Shown here one piece after another: positions 1 to 10,174 of a stretch of 64,000 bases of DNA. The notes below the pieces were generated by a model. It did no database searches. It was not told where the DNA came from and saw only the letters and a list, made by a program, of their open reading frames with translations. A program made the translations under genes and the position numbers. The stretch is from an uncultured Lachnospiraceae bacterium. GTDB taxonomy: Bacteria; Bacillota; Clostridia; Lachnospirales; Lachnospiraceae. How positions within the stretch are numbered: position 1 is the stretch's first letter; every line of letters begins with the position of its first letter. The stretch is taken from positions 85,748-149,747 of the forward strand of contig CAMWUL010000001.1 of assembly GCA_947177445.1 (NCBI GenBank), read 5' to 3'.

Positions 1-2461
1 CAATCGTGTTATCAATCCTGTGATCGGCGGTTCTCTTGCCCCCGCTCCGGGTGCCAGTGCCAATCCGCTTCAGATTTGGATAGCTGTTCTGGGTATGGTC
101 TGGGTGATCGGCGCAGCTGCACTTCTCCTGTTTACTGCAGTCAGCTATTGGCGCCTGCGTCGCAGCGTCCGCGAAGCTGTCCTACTGCGGGATAACATCT
201 TTCAGAGCGAAAATGTTGGCTCTCCCTTTGTGCTGGGTGTCATCAGGCCGAAAATATATCTTCCTTATAGACTGGACGGGCAGGAGCTGGATCATGTGGT
301 TGCCCATGAACAGGTCCACATTCGCCGCAGAGATCACTGGTGGAAACCCCTTGGCTTCCTCCTGCTGACAATTCATTGGTTCAATCCTCTGATGTGGCTG
401 GCCTATGTACTGCTGTGCCGTGACATTGAACTTGCCTGTGATGAAAAAGTCATAAAGGAGCTTGACAACGGGCAAAGGGCTGATTATACCCAGACACTTG
501 TTGCCTGCAGTGTCAGCCGCTCCATGATAGCCGCCTGTCCTCTGGCCTTTGGCGAGGTTGGTGTAAAGGAACGCGTGAAGTCCGTGATGAGCTATAAGAA
601 ACCCGCTTTTCGGATCATCGTTGCGGCTGTCATTGCGTGTATGGTCGTTGCAGTCTGTTTTCTGACCAATCCGGTCCGCTTTCGGTTCGACGAAACAAGC
701 CACACCATCGTTTCTGCCAGCTATTTCGATTTCAGAGCTGATGAGGATCCACCTGCTGCTGAAATGAATTCTGCACAGCTCAGTGAACTGAGCTCCCGGC
801 TGGCGGAGGTAAAAAATACCAGGGGCAGCGATAAATATGCCGGATTAACGCCGGGATACCAAATCAGCGCTCTTCTGCAGGATGGCACATACATCCGGAT
901 CAGCGGGTACTCATTAGCTGATAAGGATATGGTGGATATTGAGTGGAACGGCGAACGGTATGTGGTAAATGACAGCGATTTCCGGGACTATTTGAGCCGG
1001 GTCTGCGAAGGCAAAGATATTCCTGCTTCTGGCGGCGCAGCAGCCGAAAAAACATATGTCTATGAAAACGAAGGCATCCTGGGCAGTTTTGCGATCACCC
1101 TCTATGAAGACGGATCCTTCACTTATTCTGAGGGAATTGCAAGCAGCTATATTGGAAGGGGCGCGTGGACACAAGATGGTGATACCATTACCCTTACCGA
1201 CATCGAAACGGCCGGTTATACACGCATAAACCACTTCAGGATAGATGGTGAGGATCTTGTGTTTCTTACAGAGGATTCCTCAAATTTCATCTATGTCAAG
1301 GTTCAGAATGGCGAACGTTTTATCTGTATCGGCGAGGCGCCCCGGCCTGACAGCGGCGCAGACGTTCCGGAGGAAATCCAGACAGGCAGAAAACTGACCC
1401 TTGACGATGTGATTGCCCTGTCAAAAAAGGGATATGATCTCTCCTGGGATGATTTTGCGGAATATTCCTGTTATGAGACAGGCTCCGGCTTATATATCCG
1501 GGTGTACGAAATCAATGAATTATTTGAACTTTGGATTGGAGGCGGCAGCCCCGGCGGCACCCCGATGTATATTTATCTGGCTTTGGCTGATGACACCGAC
1601 ACAAGGATCGATATTCGTGACGGAGGCGTTGAGGAATTTATTTCAAAGGATCATTCCCAAGTCCTGTTGGAGAAGGCAATTAACACTGCAATTCTTAGCA
1701 GCAATAAGCCCTCTGAGCCGGATGGGTTGTTCCGCTGTGCCAGCTTTGTTTTGCTGAAGACGGAGGAACTGTGCATCGACAGTGAACCTCCCACCCCCAT
1801 GCAGGTGACTGTTTACGGCATTGCACTGTATCAGACTTATGGGTTTTCAGGGGACACCTTCTACGATGCCGGCGGCAGTCATATTCCAACTGCCATCACC
1901 TTTGAAGTGGCAGATGGCGGATATGAGATGAAGGAGTATTGGATTCCACGTGACGGCTCTTATTATGCACCGGATATTCGTGATAAGTTCCCCGACGATA
2001 TTGAGGACGAAGCAATGAATACACAGAACTATATCCTCGCTCAGATTCAGGACTGCTACGACCAGGCAATACGATATGGCGGCATTGATACGGACTCTGC
2101 CGTAGAGCATCTGTTTGAGGTGATCGAATCCTCTCCTGCGGCATCCTCCGTACCTGCCGACTATATCAATGCGCATCCCATTGAGTACCGGGAATTGACC
2201 TTCTACGGAGGTTACACACTGCGGTACATATTCTCCAGGTTTTTGGAGGGCGGACAGACCGGACTGCGCGGCCATCTGATGAGGGCTGTCTTAGACGAGC
2301 TTGCGCCGGAGGCTCAGCTTCGGCTTGATGCAGCAACCGGGCAGGAATATTTTGACCAGTGGAAAGCCGGTGCCATTCGGGTAAGCGAACAGCATGACAT
2401 GGAATGGATCAGGGAGAACCAGCCTGCCATTTATCTTCTTCTCCAGATGATCAATGAATAA
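1..2461 (+). CDS. BlaR1/M56-family membrane metallopeptidase, 5' end cut by window
   Basis: This is a membrane-bound zinc peptidase of the BlaR1/MecR1 (M56) type, usually a sensor that triggers cleavage of a partner repressor. The zinc-binding HEQVH motif lies near residue 96 (counting from the GTG at 20), and the downstream ACDEK, which supplies the third ligand, lies near residue 139. A hydrophobic segment sits near residue 200, followed by about 600 residues of presumably extracytoplasmic sequence resembling the long tails of clostridial M56 proteins. The frame is open back to base 2, and the usual first membrane helices are missing, so the true start is upstream of the window. A BlaI-type repressor would be expected just upstream, but this cannot be seen. 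The family call is firm; the signal sensed is unknown. Confidence 0.85.
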   Translation, partial: NRVINPVIGGSLAPAPGASANPLQIWIAVLGMVWVIGAAALLLFTAVSYWRLRRSVREAVLLRDNIFQSENVGSPFVLGVIRPKIYLPYRLDGQELDHVVAHEQVHIRRRDHWWKPLGFLLLTIHWFNPLMWLAYVLLCRDIELACDEKVIKELDNGQRADYTQTLVACSVSRSMIAACPLAFGEVGVKERVKSVMSYKKPAFRIIVAAVIACMVVAVCFLTNPVRFRFDETSHTIVSASYFDFRADEDPPAAEMNSAQLSELSSRLAEVKNTRGSDKYAGLTPGYQISALLQDGTYIRISGYSLADKDMVDIEWNGERYVVNDSDFRDYLSRVCEGKDIPASGGAAAEKTYVYENEGILGSFAITLYEDGSFTYSEGIASSYIGRGAWTQDGDTITLTDIETAGYTRINHFRIDGEDLVFLTEDSSNFIYVKVQNGERFICIGEAPRPDSGADVPEEIQTGRKLTLDDVIALSKKGYDLSWDDFAEYSCYETGSGLYIRVYEINELFELWIGGGSPGGTPMYIYLALADDTDTRIDIRDGGVEEFISKDHSQVLLEKAINTAILSSNKPSEPDGLFRCASFVLLKTEELCIDSEPPTPMQVTVYGIALYQTYGFSGDTFYDAGGSHIPTAITFEVADGGYEMKEYWIPRDGSYYAPDIRDKFPDDIEDEAMNTQNYILAQIQDCYDQAIRYGGIDTDSAVEHLFEVIESSPAASSVPADYINAHPIEYRELTFYGGYTLRYIFSRFLEGGQTGLRGHLMRAVLDELAPEAQLRLDAATGQEYFDQWKAGAIRVSEQHDMEWIRENQPAIYLLLQMINE

Positions 2462-2513
2462 CCGGCATATGAGATTCGCCTCATTTAGAAGTCGGAAAAA
2501 TGCTGCAGCGGTT

Positions 2514-2534
2514 CAGGCCGGAGAACCCGGCCTG
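2514..2534 (+). terminator. GC-rich hairpin after the M56 gene
   Basis: A perfect 8-bp stem (CAGGCCGG / CCGGCCTG) with a 5-nt loop lies 53 bp after the stop codon. There is no T-run behind it, so termination is uncertain. It could equally be an RNA-stabilising hairpin. Confidence 0.35.
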
Positions 2535-2555
2535 CTCCATCGCCGCGCAGACCTA

Positions 2556-2584
2556 TTGATTGGATGCCCGGAAAAGCGTATAAT
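2556..2584 (+). promoter_or_regulatory. SigmaA-type promoter
   Basis: TTGATT at 2556-2561, a 17-bp spacer and a perfect TATAAT at 2579-2584 lie about 50 bp upstream of the ATG at 2633. This indicates separate transcription of the next gene. Confidence 0.7.
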
Positions 2585-2632
2585 GGTATCATGTTGGGAT
2601 TCCAGGAATCAGAAAGAAAGGATAACAAAGTC

Positions 2633-3277
2633 ATGGAACATTATATTGTATACTGGCCCCAGGATGTGGTGAACGCCCTGAAAAAAGCAAAGGACGAGGG
2701 ACCAATCAAAGTCGTTTACGGAAGCATCCACAGCCGCATGCCCTCCATCGCATCCGTCAGAAAAGGGGACATCATCTACCCTGTCAGCCTGATTAAAAAT
2801 CAGTTCTACGTGATGGCGAGGCTGCCTGTGGAGCACAAAGAGCAGGCTTTCGACTATTGCATGCGGGAGCTGGGCACACAGCACAGCGCACTGATCCCGG
2901 ACGGCATTGTCATGGAGTGCAGGGATGCCGGCGGCGGGATCTACTATTGGACCAGTGACTGTGAAAGCTACCGTGACAGGGAATCCGTTCCGAAAGGAAT
3001 GCAGATCATTTCCCTCAGCGAACAGGTGGAAAAGCCTCACCAGGCGCACCAGGAACCGTTTAACTGCTGCTCGAAACATGCCGCATGGGGAACCGGGGGA
3101 TCCTCCATCTGCCCCAGGCCGCTTCCGGCGGAACTTGTGCCGGAGCTGAGGTTCGGGCCTAAGGGCAAGGAGCGTCCCCTTACGTTCCGCAGGGACGGCA
3201 CAGTACTTCCCAGCAGCCTCACTTCCACACGCCGCATGACTGCAGAGACGGCTGAGATATTTGAGAGGCTTTTTTAA
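2633..3277 (+). CDS. Hypothetical protein, 214 aa
   Basis: I do not recognise this protein. The ATG at 2633 is chosen because an AAAGG ribosome site lies just upstream and the promoter at 2556-2584 would put the longer in-frame start at or before the transcription start. It is soluble, with no signal peptide or membrane segment. The first half reads as a compact mixed alpha/beta domain (for example GDIIYPVSLIKNQFYVMARL near residue 45). The second half is rich in Cys, Pro and Arg and looks less ordered. It is convergent with the GH2 gene, only 24 bp away. The clean promoter and ribosome site argue that it is a real gene. Confidence 0.7.
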   Translation: MEHYIVYWPQDVVNALKKAKDEGPIKVVYGSIHSRMPSIASVRKGDIIYPVSLIKNQFYVMARLPVEHKEQAFDYCMRELGTQHSALIPDGIVMECRDAGGGIYYWTSDCESYRDRESVPKGMQIISLSEQVEKPHQAHQEPFNCCSKHAAWGTGGSSICPRPLPAELVPELRFGPKGKERPLTFRRDGTVLPSSLTSTRRMTAETAEIFERLF

Positions 3278-3301
3278 CATAGCGTCTGCAGGCTTATACA
3301 C

Positions 3302-5764
3302 CTAAGAAAACCTTATCGTAATGCTGCTGTCTCCATACCTTTCAGAATGTACTGTTAAAACGGCATCACCAGCCATGCCGTTGCTCCTGACAATGGCAAG
3401 GGCCAGTCCCTGATAAGTAACTGTCTTTCCCTTCGTATAGTTTTCTTCTGTTGCAGGGCGGGCGGAGCCGAATGCCTGCAGGACGGCTTCTCCTGTAACC
3501 TCTGCCGTGACAGGCTCCTGTGCAAATGGGATTAGATTTCCCTCCTGATCCGTAACTGATACCTGCACAAAGACAAGGGTATCCGGCTGTGCCCCATGAA
3601 GCTCTGTCTCCGGCAGCAAACCGATTTTTGCCGCCTCGCCCGCTGTTGTAATCCTGTCTCTGGAAATCTCTTTCCCCTCCAGATAGCCCACGGCCTCCAG
3701 TGTTCCGGGCACATAGCTGCCTTCAAAGACAGCCTTGAAATGATGCCCCTTACCTGCCGGCATTCTGCCCAGGCTCTCCCCGTTCTGTATCAGTTCCACC
3801 TCATCTCCTGCCGAATATACCTCAATCCTTACCGGGACTCCAACCTCCACGGGCCATGTGTAGCTGTGGGCGCTTTCCGTCCAGCTATAGCGATCCAGCA
3901 GCTCCACCTTTCCAAAGTTCTCTGGATTGTTCACTTCAATATGGGTCTCCATGGAACCCCATATGATCCTGCGATAGTAAAGCTGCGGTTTGGCAAATCC
4001 CAGCAGGTCAAACTCCCCTGTACCAGCCGTGCGCCAGGGATAGGGTGTCCTGTGCATCCCCTTTCCCGCTGCAGCTGCCTCCTCTGCAGTCACATACATC
4101 CGCTTTCCGATTCCTGCCTCTCCGATATAGTCGTGGCTGGTCCATTCAAAATCCCCAATCAAATAGGGATACTTTTCTACATCCGCCCAATAGCTTTCCA
4201 TCTCCCGGGGCTTGCTTTCCGTGCAGCACACCACGCGGTTCGGAAAGAGCCGTCCTGCCTCCTCATAATGATAAGCCAGATAGTTATAGCCCACCACATC
4301 CCAGGGAGCAACAAAGCTCTCGGTATAATCATTCCAGATTTCACGGCCAAATTTACCGTCCAGATTGTTTAAGGCTCCGCCGTTTAACTGTGCCTCCTGC
4401 ATCAAAGACGCCCAGAATTTTGCTGTATCGTCGTCATTAAGTCCGTTAAAGAAAGAACATAGAGCGCCGCCCACAAAGCGGGTATCGTCCATTCTGCGGA
4501 CAAATTCCGCAAGCTTCCTGGAAGTCTCATAGCCTCCTGTCAGCCCTCCCTGTTCCGGCAGTTCGTTTCCGATAGACCAGATGGCAACACAGGGATGATT
4601 CCTGTCACGCTTCAAAAACGCCGCCAGCTCCTGCTGCCATTCCGCCTCAAAATGTCTGGTAAAATCAAAATAATTCTTAGACATGTTCCAGGTGTCAAAT
4701 GCTTCGTCTATGACCAGAAGCCCCAGTTCATCGCAGGCATCCAGCATATCCTGTGAGACCGGATTGTGCGCAAACCGAAGGGCATTATAGCCATTGTCCT
4801 TGTGCAGCTTTGCCTTGCGGTATTCGCTGTCCTTGAAGGAAGCAGCGCCGAGAATCCCATTGTCATGGTGGATACAGCCTCCCTTCAGTTTAAGCTGTCT
4901 GCCGTTTAGCCGAAATCCGTATTTTGCTTCTATGCTAATCGTGCGGATACCAAAGGAGACCGCCGCTTCATCCAGAATTGGGCATTCCTGTGATGCAGCG
5001 GGTCTTGCACCTGTAAGCCGGGCCGTAATCTCATACAGATTGGGAGAATCTATGTCCCAGATTGCCGCATGTTCCACACATACCATGGTTCTCGCCGTTC
5101 TGGTTTCCCCGGCCGGAAGAAATATCTTTACTGCACCGTCTGCTGCCTGCTCACATTCCGCTTTTTTTTGAAAGGATACCGCCACCCAATAGGAAACATC
5201 CTCCGCCGTGTGATTTTCCACCTCTGTCTCCACAATCACAAAGGCATCTCCGTTCACCATATGGGAGGTATGGGCATAGATACCGTCGTGGGCAATATGA
5301 ACCTTGGGAGCCGTCAGCAGATGGACATGACGATAAATTCCCGCTCCCGAATACCAGCGGCTGTCAGGCTGTGCCTCATTGCTGACCACCACTGCCAGCC
5401 GGTTTTTCTGCCCCACCTTTATCTGCTTTGTCAGATCCACCGTAAAAGGGGTATAGCCATAATGGTGCATTCCCATTACATGACCGTTTAATATAACCTT
5501 TACCGCTCCAAATACACCGTCGAAGGAAACCAGTACCCTTCTTTCCTTCCACTCCTGTGGCGCGTCAAAATATTTCGTGTAGGTTGCCGTGCCGCCGTCA
5601 AAGAACCCCGTGCCGGCACCGTTTTCAGATTGCGGATTTACATCCTTTTCAATCATGAAATCATGTGGAAGATTGATCCGTCTTGTCTCCGCAGGCATTC
5701 CCGGTATATTGGAGGGCTCCCCCCATTTAAATTCCCATCCAAGATCAAAATTTTGTCCTATCAT
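3302..5764 (-). CDS. Glycoside hydrolase family 2 (beta-galactosidase type)
   Basis: An intact 820-residue GH2 enzyme. The N-terminal jelly-roll sugar-binding domain (about 1-180) contains the typical LPHDF and SGAGIYRHV motifs. An Ig-like domain, the TIM barrel (about 280-580) and C-terminal beta domains follow. The acid/base Glu is in SIGNEL and the likely nucleophile Glu in CTESKP. No signal peptide is seen, so it probably acts in the cytoplasm on imported beta-galactosides or related sugars. AGGAG lies 8 bp before the ATG. It is the last gene of a reverse-strand unit after the GPH symporter and the broken MATE gene. The exact substrate cannot be told; beta-glucuronides are an alternative. 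Confidence 0.9.
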   Translation of the reverse strand: MIGQNFDLGWEFKWGEPSNIPGMPAETRRINLPHDFMIEKDVNPQSENGAGTGFFDGGTATYTKYFDAPQEWKERRVLVSFDGVFGAVKVILNGHVMGMHHYGYTPFTVDLTKQIKVGQKNRLAVVVSNEAQPDSRWYSGAGIYRHVHLLTAPKVHIAHDGIYAHTSHMVNGDAFVIVETEVENHTAEDVSYWVAVSFQKKAECEQAADGAVKIFLPAGETRTARTMVCVEHAAIWDIDSPNLYEITARLTGARPAASQECPILDEAAVSFGIRTISIEAKYGFRLNGRQLKLKGGCIHHDNGILGAASFKDSEYRKAKLHKDNGYNALRFAHNPVSQDMLDACDELGLLVIDEAFDTWNMSKNYFDFTRHFEAEWQQELAAFLKRDRNHPCVAIWSIGNELPEQGGLTGGYETSRKLAEFVRRMDDTRFVGGALCSFFNGLNDDDTAKFWASLMQEAQLNGGALNNLDGKFGREIWNDYTESFVAPWDVVGYNYLAYHYEEAGRLFPNRVVCCTESKPREMESYWADVEKYPYLIGDFEWTSHDYIGEAGIGKRMYVTAEEAAAAGKGMHRTPYPWRTAGTGEFDLLGFAKPQLYYRRIIWGSMETHIEVNNPENFGKVELLDRYSWTESAHSYTWPVEVGVPVRIEVYSAGDEVELIQNGESLGRMPAGKGHHFKAVFEGSYVPGTLEAVGYLEGKEISRDRITTAGEAAKIGLLPETELHGAQPDTLVFVQVSVTDQEGNLIPFAQEPVTAEVTGEAVLQAFGSARPATEENYTKGKTVTYQGLALAIVRSNGMAGDAVLTVHSERYGDSSITIRFS

Positions 5765-5819
5765 CCTTATGTCTCCTAGTACAGATTCGTTTCCATCCCT
5801 ATATTATCCATTTTGACTA

Positions 5820-7137
5820 TCATCCATCTTGCTTATTCACATCACATATCCGTCCTGTCCCACCCATTTTTAGTATCTGAGCCACTATCGCACAGACTAT
5901 CTGTGACAGGCATGTGCTCCACCAGACACCCGCCATACCTGTAAAACGCGGCAGCACCAGCAGAAATAGAAACAGCAGTATCGGCTCCCCGTAAACCAGA
6001 GCATAGGAGAACAGGTTCTTTTCCGTTGCATAAAACCCTGAAGTCGTCACCCTTGTAAAAGAGAGAAAAAGAATACCCAGCAGAAACACGGGAAGAACAT
6101 TTCCGGCTTCAACCAGTACATCTTCCGAAGCCCCGAACAGCTTCCCGATATAATACCGGCCCAGGAAAAGAATCCCTGCACTGGCACATGCCAAAGCCCC
6201 GGCAAAACCATAGGCCAGGCGGCGGACACTGCGAAATTCCCCTGCTGCCCCTTCCCCATAGCATCTGCTCATCAACGGCTGGCTCCCATCCCCCACTCCC
6301 TGCAAAAGCATATGGACAATTGTCACCGCATAGACAATACAGGAATAGCAGGCAACTGCCCGTTCACCCCCCATAGGAAATGGTACTGCGGTTCATAAGG
6401 ATGACCGCTAAATTCGGCGTCAGCGTCAGGCCAAACGGGGCAAGGCCAACCTTTACAATGCGCTTGAAAATGCTGCTTGCCTTAGGGATATGAAAACCAA
6501 GCACCGGCAATCTCCTGGCCAGCAGATATATCAATCCGACGGTCATGGTGACCCCCTGGCCGATTATGGTAGCTGCCGCTGCTCCCGATACCCCCCATTC
6601 CAAAATCCATACAAATACATAGTCAAGCACTATATTCGTCAGAAATCCCGCTGTCATAGATGCCATTGCAAAAGCAGCTCCATGATAATTACGAATCAGC
6701 GGAACAATGCCTGTGGAAAAAACCTGGAATACCGCGCCCAGAACAATAATGCGCAGATATCTCTCACCAAGGACAAGAATCTGCCCTTCTGCCCCCAAAA
6801 GCCCAAGAACCGGCTTCAGCGCTATGTACATCACCGCAGTCACCACTACACTGGCAATCAACAGGAAACTGCCCGTTGCCTTTGCATACAGCTCCGCCTC
6901 CTCATTATCTCCGGCCGCAATTGAAATCGAATAAATGACTGCGCCTCCCATACCGATACCGGTGCCGATTGCCTGCATCAGCGCAACAACAGGATAAGCG
7001 ATATTGATCGTGGACAGCCCGATATCTCCTATGCTGTTTCCGATAAAGAAGCCGTCCACTATGGCATAAATCCCTGACAAGGCAAAGGCCAGAACGGAAG
7101 GTATTACAGAAGAAAAAAATGCTCTTTTGTTATTCAT
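5820..7137 (-). pseudogene. MATE-family efflux transporter, frameshifted
   Basis: Two adjacent reading frames together make one MATE (multidrug/toxin extrusion) transporter of about 439 residues, the normal family length. The first frame (7137 down to about 6364, starting MNNKRAFF behind GGAGAGG) covers the first six or so helices. The second (about 6374 to 5820) covers the rest. They join at SYGG/ERAVACYS, which in intact relatives is one segment (YGGxRAVACY). A run of six C at 6367-6372 (six G on the coding strand) puts a TGA in frame; five G would restore the protein. This may be a true mutation, a variable homopolymer or a sequencing error. The gene lies between the GPH symporter and the GH2 gene. 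Confidence 0.85.
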
Positions 7138-7185
7138 TTTCCCTTTGCCTCTCCTTGGCGAAGCTTCTCAGCTCTTTAAGTGTCA

Positions 7186-8673
7186 TTATTTGGCTGCTTC
7201 TATTGCCGCTTTCTTTTTGTCCGCAATATCCTTTTGTATTTCGACCATCCGCTCCCTGTCCAGCGAATAATTCTTCATGCTGAGGATTGTGCAGATCCAA
7301 CCGATAATCGGAGCGCCGCACCACAGCAGCACTGTCATCACGCGCACTCCTGTCGTCAGGGGATCTCCCTGCTGCGGTGCAGTGGTGGTATAGCCAATGA
7401 TCCCGATCAGCGCAGTGGTGATGGTTGCTCCGAATGCAGATATGAACTTATCAATAAAGCTATAGGTTCCGGACACGGTCGCAGGCATATATTTCCCCGA
7501 ACGATACAACTCGTAGTCGATGACATCCATTCTCATTGCGGTTGTGGCTGTCGAAACCACCATCTTTGTGGCACTGTTTCCAAAGGTAAACAGGAAGAAA
7601 ATTGCCGTGGGTACCACCGCCACTGTAATACTCGTCGTGTCGGATACCAAAAGGAACAGTGCAAACAGCGCATTAAAGGCAATACAGACCCAGGTCCAGA
7701 TCACCATCGTCTTCTTGTTTCCCTGCTTTCCGGCCAGCTTTGCACCTACAATGGCAAAAATGATGGACGGAAGCATTGCAATCGTAGAGATAATGGTGGA
7801 GATCGACAGATTCCCGATCATAATTCCATACAGCATTGTCGAGACAACGGCGGCCCCGCCGATGGTCTGTGTCAGTTTATCCGAACAGGCGGCTACCATG
7901 TATCTCTGTAATTCCTTATTGTCCTTAATCAGGGACCACATATCTTTAAAGGAGGTTTTCTGTTCTGCCTTCTTTTCTGCCGAAACGCCCACAAAGTTTT
8001 CCGGTTTATCAAAAGCCGCAATACCCGCACAGGCGGCCAGGTAATAGACCAACGCAAAGGCAACGACAATCAGGTTCAGTTCAGACAAAAACGGCATTGT
8101 AATTACATTATCATATTTTGGAAGCACCGCAAGCATAGTAATCATTGAAATAATCATAGGAGTCAGGTAAGAAAAAATCGTTGACCATACGCTTAACATG
8201 GGCCTCTGCTTCGGGTCATTGGTCATGACCGGACCGACCATGGCACCCGAGATGCCGGACAGCGTATATCCCACAATATATACCATATAACACACAACAA
8301 AGAAAATTAATCCCGAAACACCGCTTAAATGTCCCGCTCCCCAGGTACACATGGCAGTGGTTGCCAGCGCCATTACCGCCCATCCTGCCAGCATGAAAAT
8401 ACGTATCTTGCCAAATCTGGTATTTACCCTCTCAATAATAAAGGCACAGACCGGATCCGTAACACCGTCAAAAACGCGGGAAGCCGTCATAACGATACCT
8501 GTCACAGCAACCAGAATCCCATAGCCGCTGTTCCCGATATATGTTGCGTAGCTCATCAGCACATAAAAGCACATTGGTGCGGCAGTGCTCAACTGCGACA
8601 GTATGATCTGCCACAGCTTCGCCCGTTTGTAAACCACGCCATCCTGCTCGGAAGTAGAAATTTTTTTGCCCAT
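7186..8673 (-). CDS. GPH-family sugar:cation symporter
   Basis: A 495-residue integral membrane protein of the glycoside-pentoside-hexuronide:cation symporter family (MelB/XylP/UidB type, major facilitator superfamily), with about 12 hydrophobic segments. The family signature around TASRVFDGVTDP appears near residue 65, and a soluble loop with several Lys/Glu lies mid-protein. It probably imports a glycoside for the GH2 enzyme encoded downstream. AAGGAGG precedes the ATG. An AraC regulator is divergent across 274 bp, the usual arrangement for an inducible sugar locus. Substrate unknown. Confidence 0.9.
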   Translation of the reverse strand: MGKKISTSEQDGVVYKRAKLWQIILSQLSTAAPMCFYVLMSYATYIGNSGYGILVAVTGIVMTASRVFDGVTDPVCAFIIERVNTRFGKIRIFMLAGWAVMALATTAMCTWGAGHLSGVSGLIFFVVCYMVYIVGYTLSGISGAMVGPVMTNDPKQRPMLSVWSTIFSYLTPMIISMITMLAVLPKYDNVITMPFLSELNLIVVAFALVYYLAACAGIAAFDKPENFVGVSAEKKAEQKTSFKDMWSLIKDNKELQRYMVAACSDKLTQTIGGAAVVSTMLYGIMIGNLSISTIISTIAMLPSIIFAIVGAKLAGKQGNKKTMVIWTWVCIAFNALFALFLLVSDTTSITVAVVPTAIFFLFTFGNSATKMVVSTATTAMRMDVIDYELYRSGKYMPATVSGTYSFIDKFISAFGATITTALIGIIGYTTTAPQQGDPLTTGVRVMTVLLWCGAPIIGWICTILSMKNYSLDRERMVEIQKDIADKKKAAIEAAK

Positions 8674-8947
8674 CTGAAATGTCCTCCTTATGTTGTATTT
8701 TCATTTAATGCCATGTTCAGTTCACATTCCGTTTTGTAATGACTCTTATTGGACTACAACTGCTCATTAACTGCATTTTATCAGAAACAGAGAATAGATG
8801 TTAGAACAAAAATGTCTGAAATAGAATTTTTTTTGTCCTCTTCTTAAATCTTTATGTTTTAAATATTTTAATAAACTTTCCAATCTATATGTCCCTGTGT
8901 TAGAATTTATCTGGTAAAGATAGAATTTTTTTGAACAAGGTGATTTT
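8674..8947. promoter_or_regulatory. Divergent control region between symporter and AraC gene
   Basis: This 274-bp AT-rich gap must hold both promoters. A direct repeat, ATAGAATTTTTTT, occurs at 8821-8833 and 8920-8932, about 100 bp apart. It is a possible but unproven pair of AraC sites. TAGAAT at 8901-8906 is a weak candidate -10 for the regulator. I see no clear consensus promoter for the symporter. Confidence 0.4.
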
Positions 8948-10147
8948 ATGAATGTATCGATATTTGTTTCCCTGATTCGCAGCCTGCTGAAAGCCAATGT
9001 GCTCTGCATAGAGGAAGACAAAGGCAATCTGCGCCTTTTTGAGGAAAAATTCTGTTTCCACGAATCCCTGCAGCCCATGTTCACAGTCAATGCTTTATCT
9101 TATCTGATGGACTCTGCACAGGATAACACTTATTATGAAATCGTGGATATCCTCAATGTATGCCTGCTTTTTTTCCGGTTCTCCGGTCAGACTTTCTTTA
9201 TCGGCCCTTATGTCAAAACAGAATATAATGAGAAAAAAATGCAGGAAATCCTTGCAAAAAACAGAATCCCTGCCTCCTACGCAACCTCTCTGAAGCTCTA
9301 TTTTACCGCATTTCCGCTGCTCAGTTCTTACCATATGCAGGATACGGTTTCTGCCTGCATAAATGCATTCAGTGCGTCTCCTATTGATCTTTCCTATCGC
9401 AGGCTGCAGGGTTTCCATGAAACATTTGATTCCGCTCCCTTATTTCAAGCTGAATCTGTAGACTACAGTGAGCTGTATCGTAAATATGATGCCGAGAATC
9501 ACTTCCTGAAAATGATTGAAACCGGCAATGTGGAGAAAATGCTGACGGCCTATGCTGAGATCAGTATGCTGTCCTCCTCCGACAAGCAGCCTTATCTCAC
9601 CAGTATCTACCAAAATCCTTTGTCCGGTCTCTCCATTGTCCGCGCACTGGCACGAAAGGCCGCTGAGTCCAGCGGCTTATCCGTCATTACCATTGATGAA
9701 ATCACACAAAAAGCGATACAGCTCATGACATCCTCTCTGAATTATCGAGAACAGGTAGAGATTACACGTAATATGCTTTTGGAATTAACACAGGCCGTGC
9801 GCAGTCATCTTCTTCACAAAGGAAATTATTCCGCACCCATCAACAGGGTAATAGAATACCTCTCCTTCCATTTCAGCCAGGAAATTCCGCTGTCATATCT
9901 GTCCGATATGGCCCACTTTTCCGACTCTCATCTGTCAAAAGTCTTTAAGAAAGAGACGGGAACCACCATATCAGAATACATTGCCCGGCTCCGCTGCCAG
10001 CATGCCGCCCAACTGTTAAAAGATACCGATTTGTCCGTTCAGGAAATCAGCAATTATGTCGGATACCCTGACAATAATTATTTTGTGAAAGTATTCAAAA
10101 AGCAGTATGGTATTACCCCTACTGCTTTCCGCTCCAAACATTCCTGA
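8948..10147 (+). CDS. AraC-family transcriptional regulator
   Basis: A 399-residue regulator. The last 100 residues are a double helix-turn-helix AraC domain: PLSYLSDMAHFSDSHLSKVF is the first helix-turn-helix, and the FKKQYGITPTAFR end is classical. The first 290 residues form a sensor region I cannot assign. The ribosome site AAGGTGA precedes the ATG. Being divergent from the symporter, it is the likely sugar-responsive regulator of the symporter-MATE-GH2 unit, and perhaps of the CocE-GH2 unit that converges on its end. Confidence 0.9.
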   Translation: MNVSIFVSLIRSLLKANVLCIEEDKGNLRLFEEKFCFHESLQPMFTVNALSYLMDSAQDNTYYEIVDILNVCLLFFRFSGQTFFIGPYVKTEYNEKKMQEILAKNRIPASYATSLKLYFTAFPLLSSYHMQDTVSACINAFSASPIDLSYRRLQGFHETFDSAPLFQAESVDYSELYRKYDAENHFLKMIETGNVEKMLTAYAEISMLSSSDKQPYLTSIYQNPLSGLSIVRALARKAAESSGLSVITIDEITQKAIQLMTSSLNYREQVEITRNMLLELTQAVRSHLLHKGNYSAPINRVIEYLSFHFSQEIPLSYLSDMAHFSDSHLSKVFKKETGTTISEYIARLRCQHAAQLLKDTDLSVQEISNYVGYPDNNYFVKVFKKQYGITPTAFRSKHS

Positions 10148-10174
10148 ATTGCCGGTCTGCAGGCATGCTGCCTT

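Noticed and set aside
3302..5764. Long open frames opposite the GH2 genes and other reverse-strand genes
   Set aside because: They mirror real genes, lack ribosome sites and read as Cys/His/Pro-rich sequence with no family match.
7130..7197. An 18-codon frame (MTLKELRSF...) just before the MATE start
   Set aside because: It contains the MATE ribosome site and overlaps its start; no independent ribosome site. Possibly chance.
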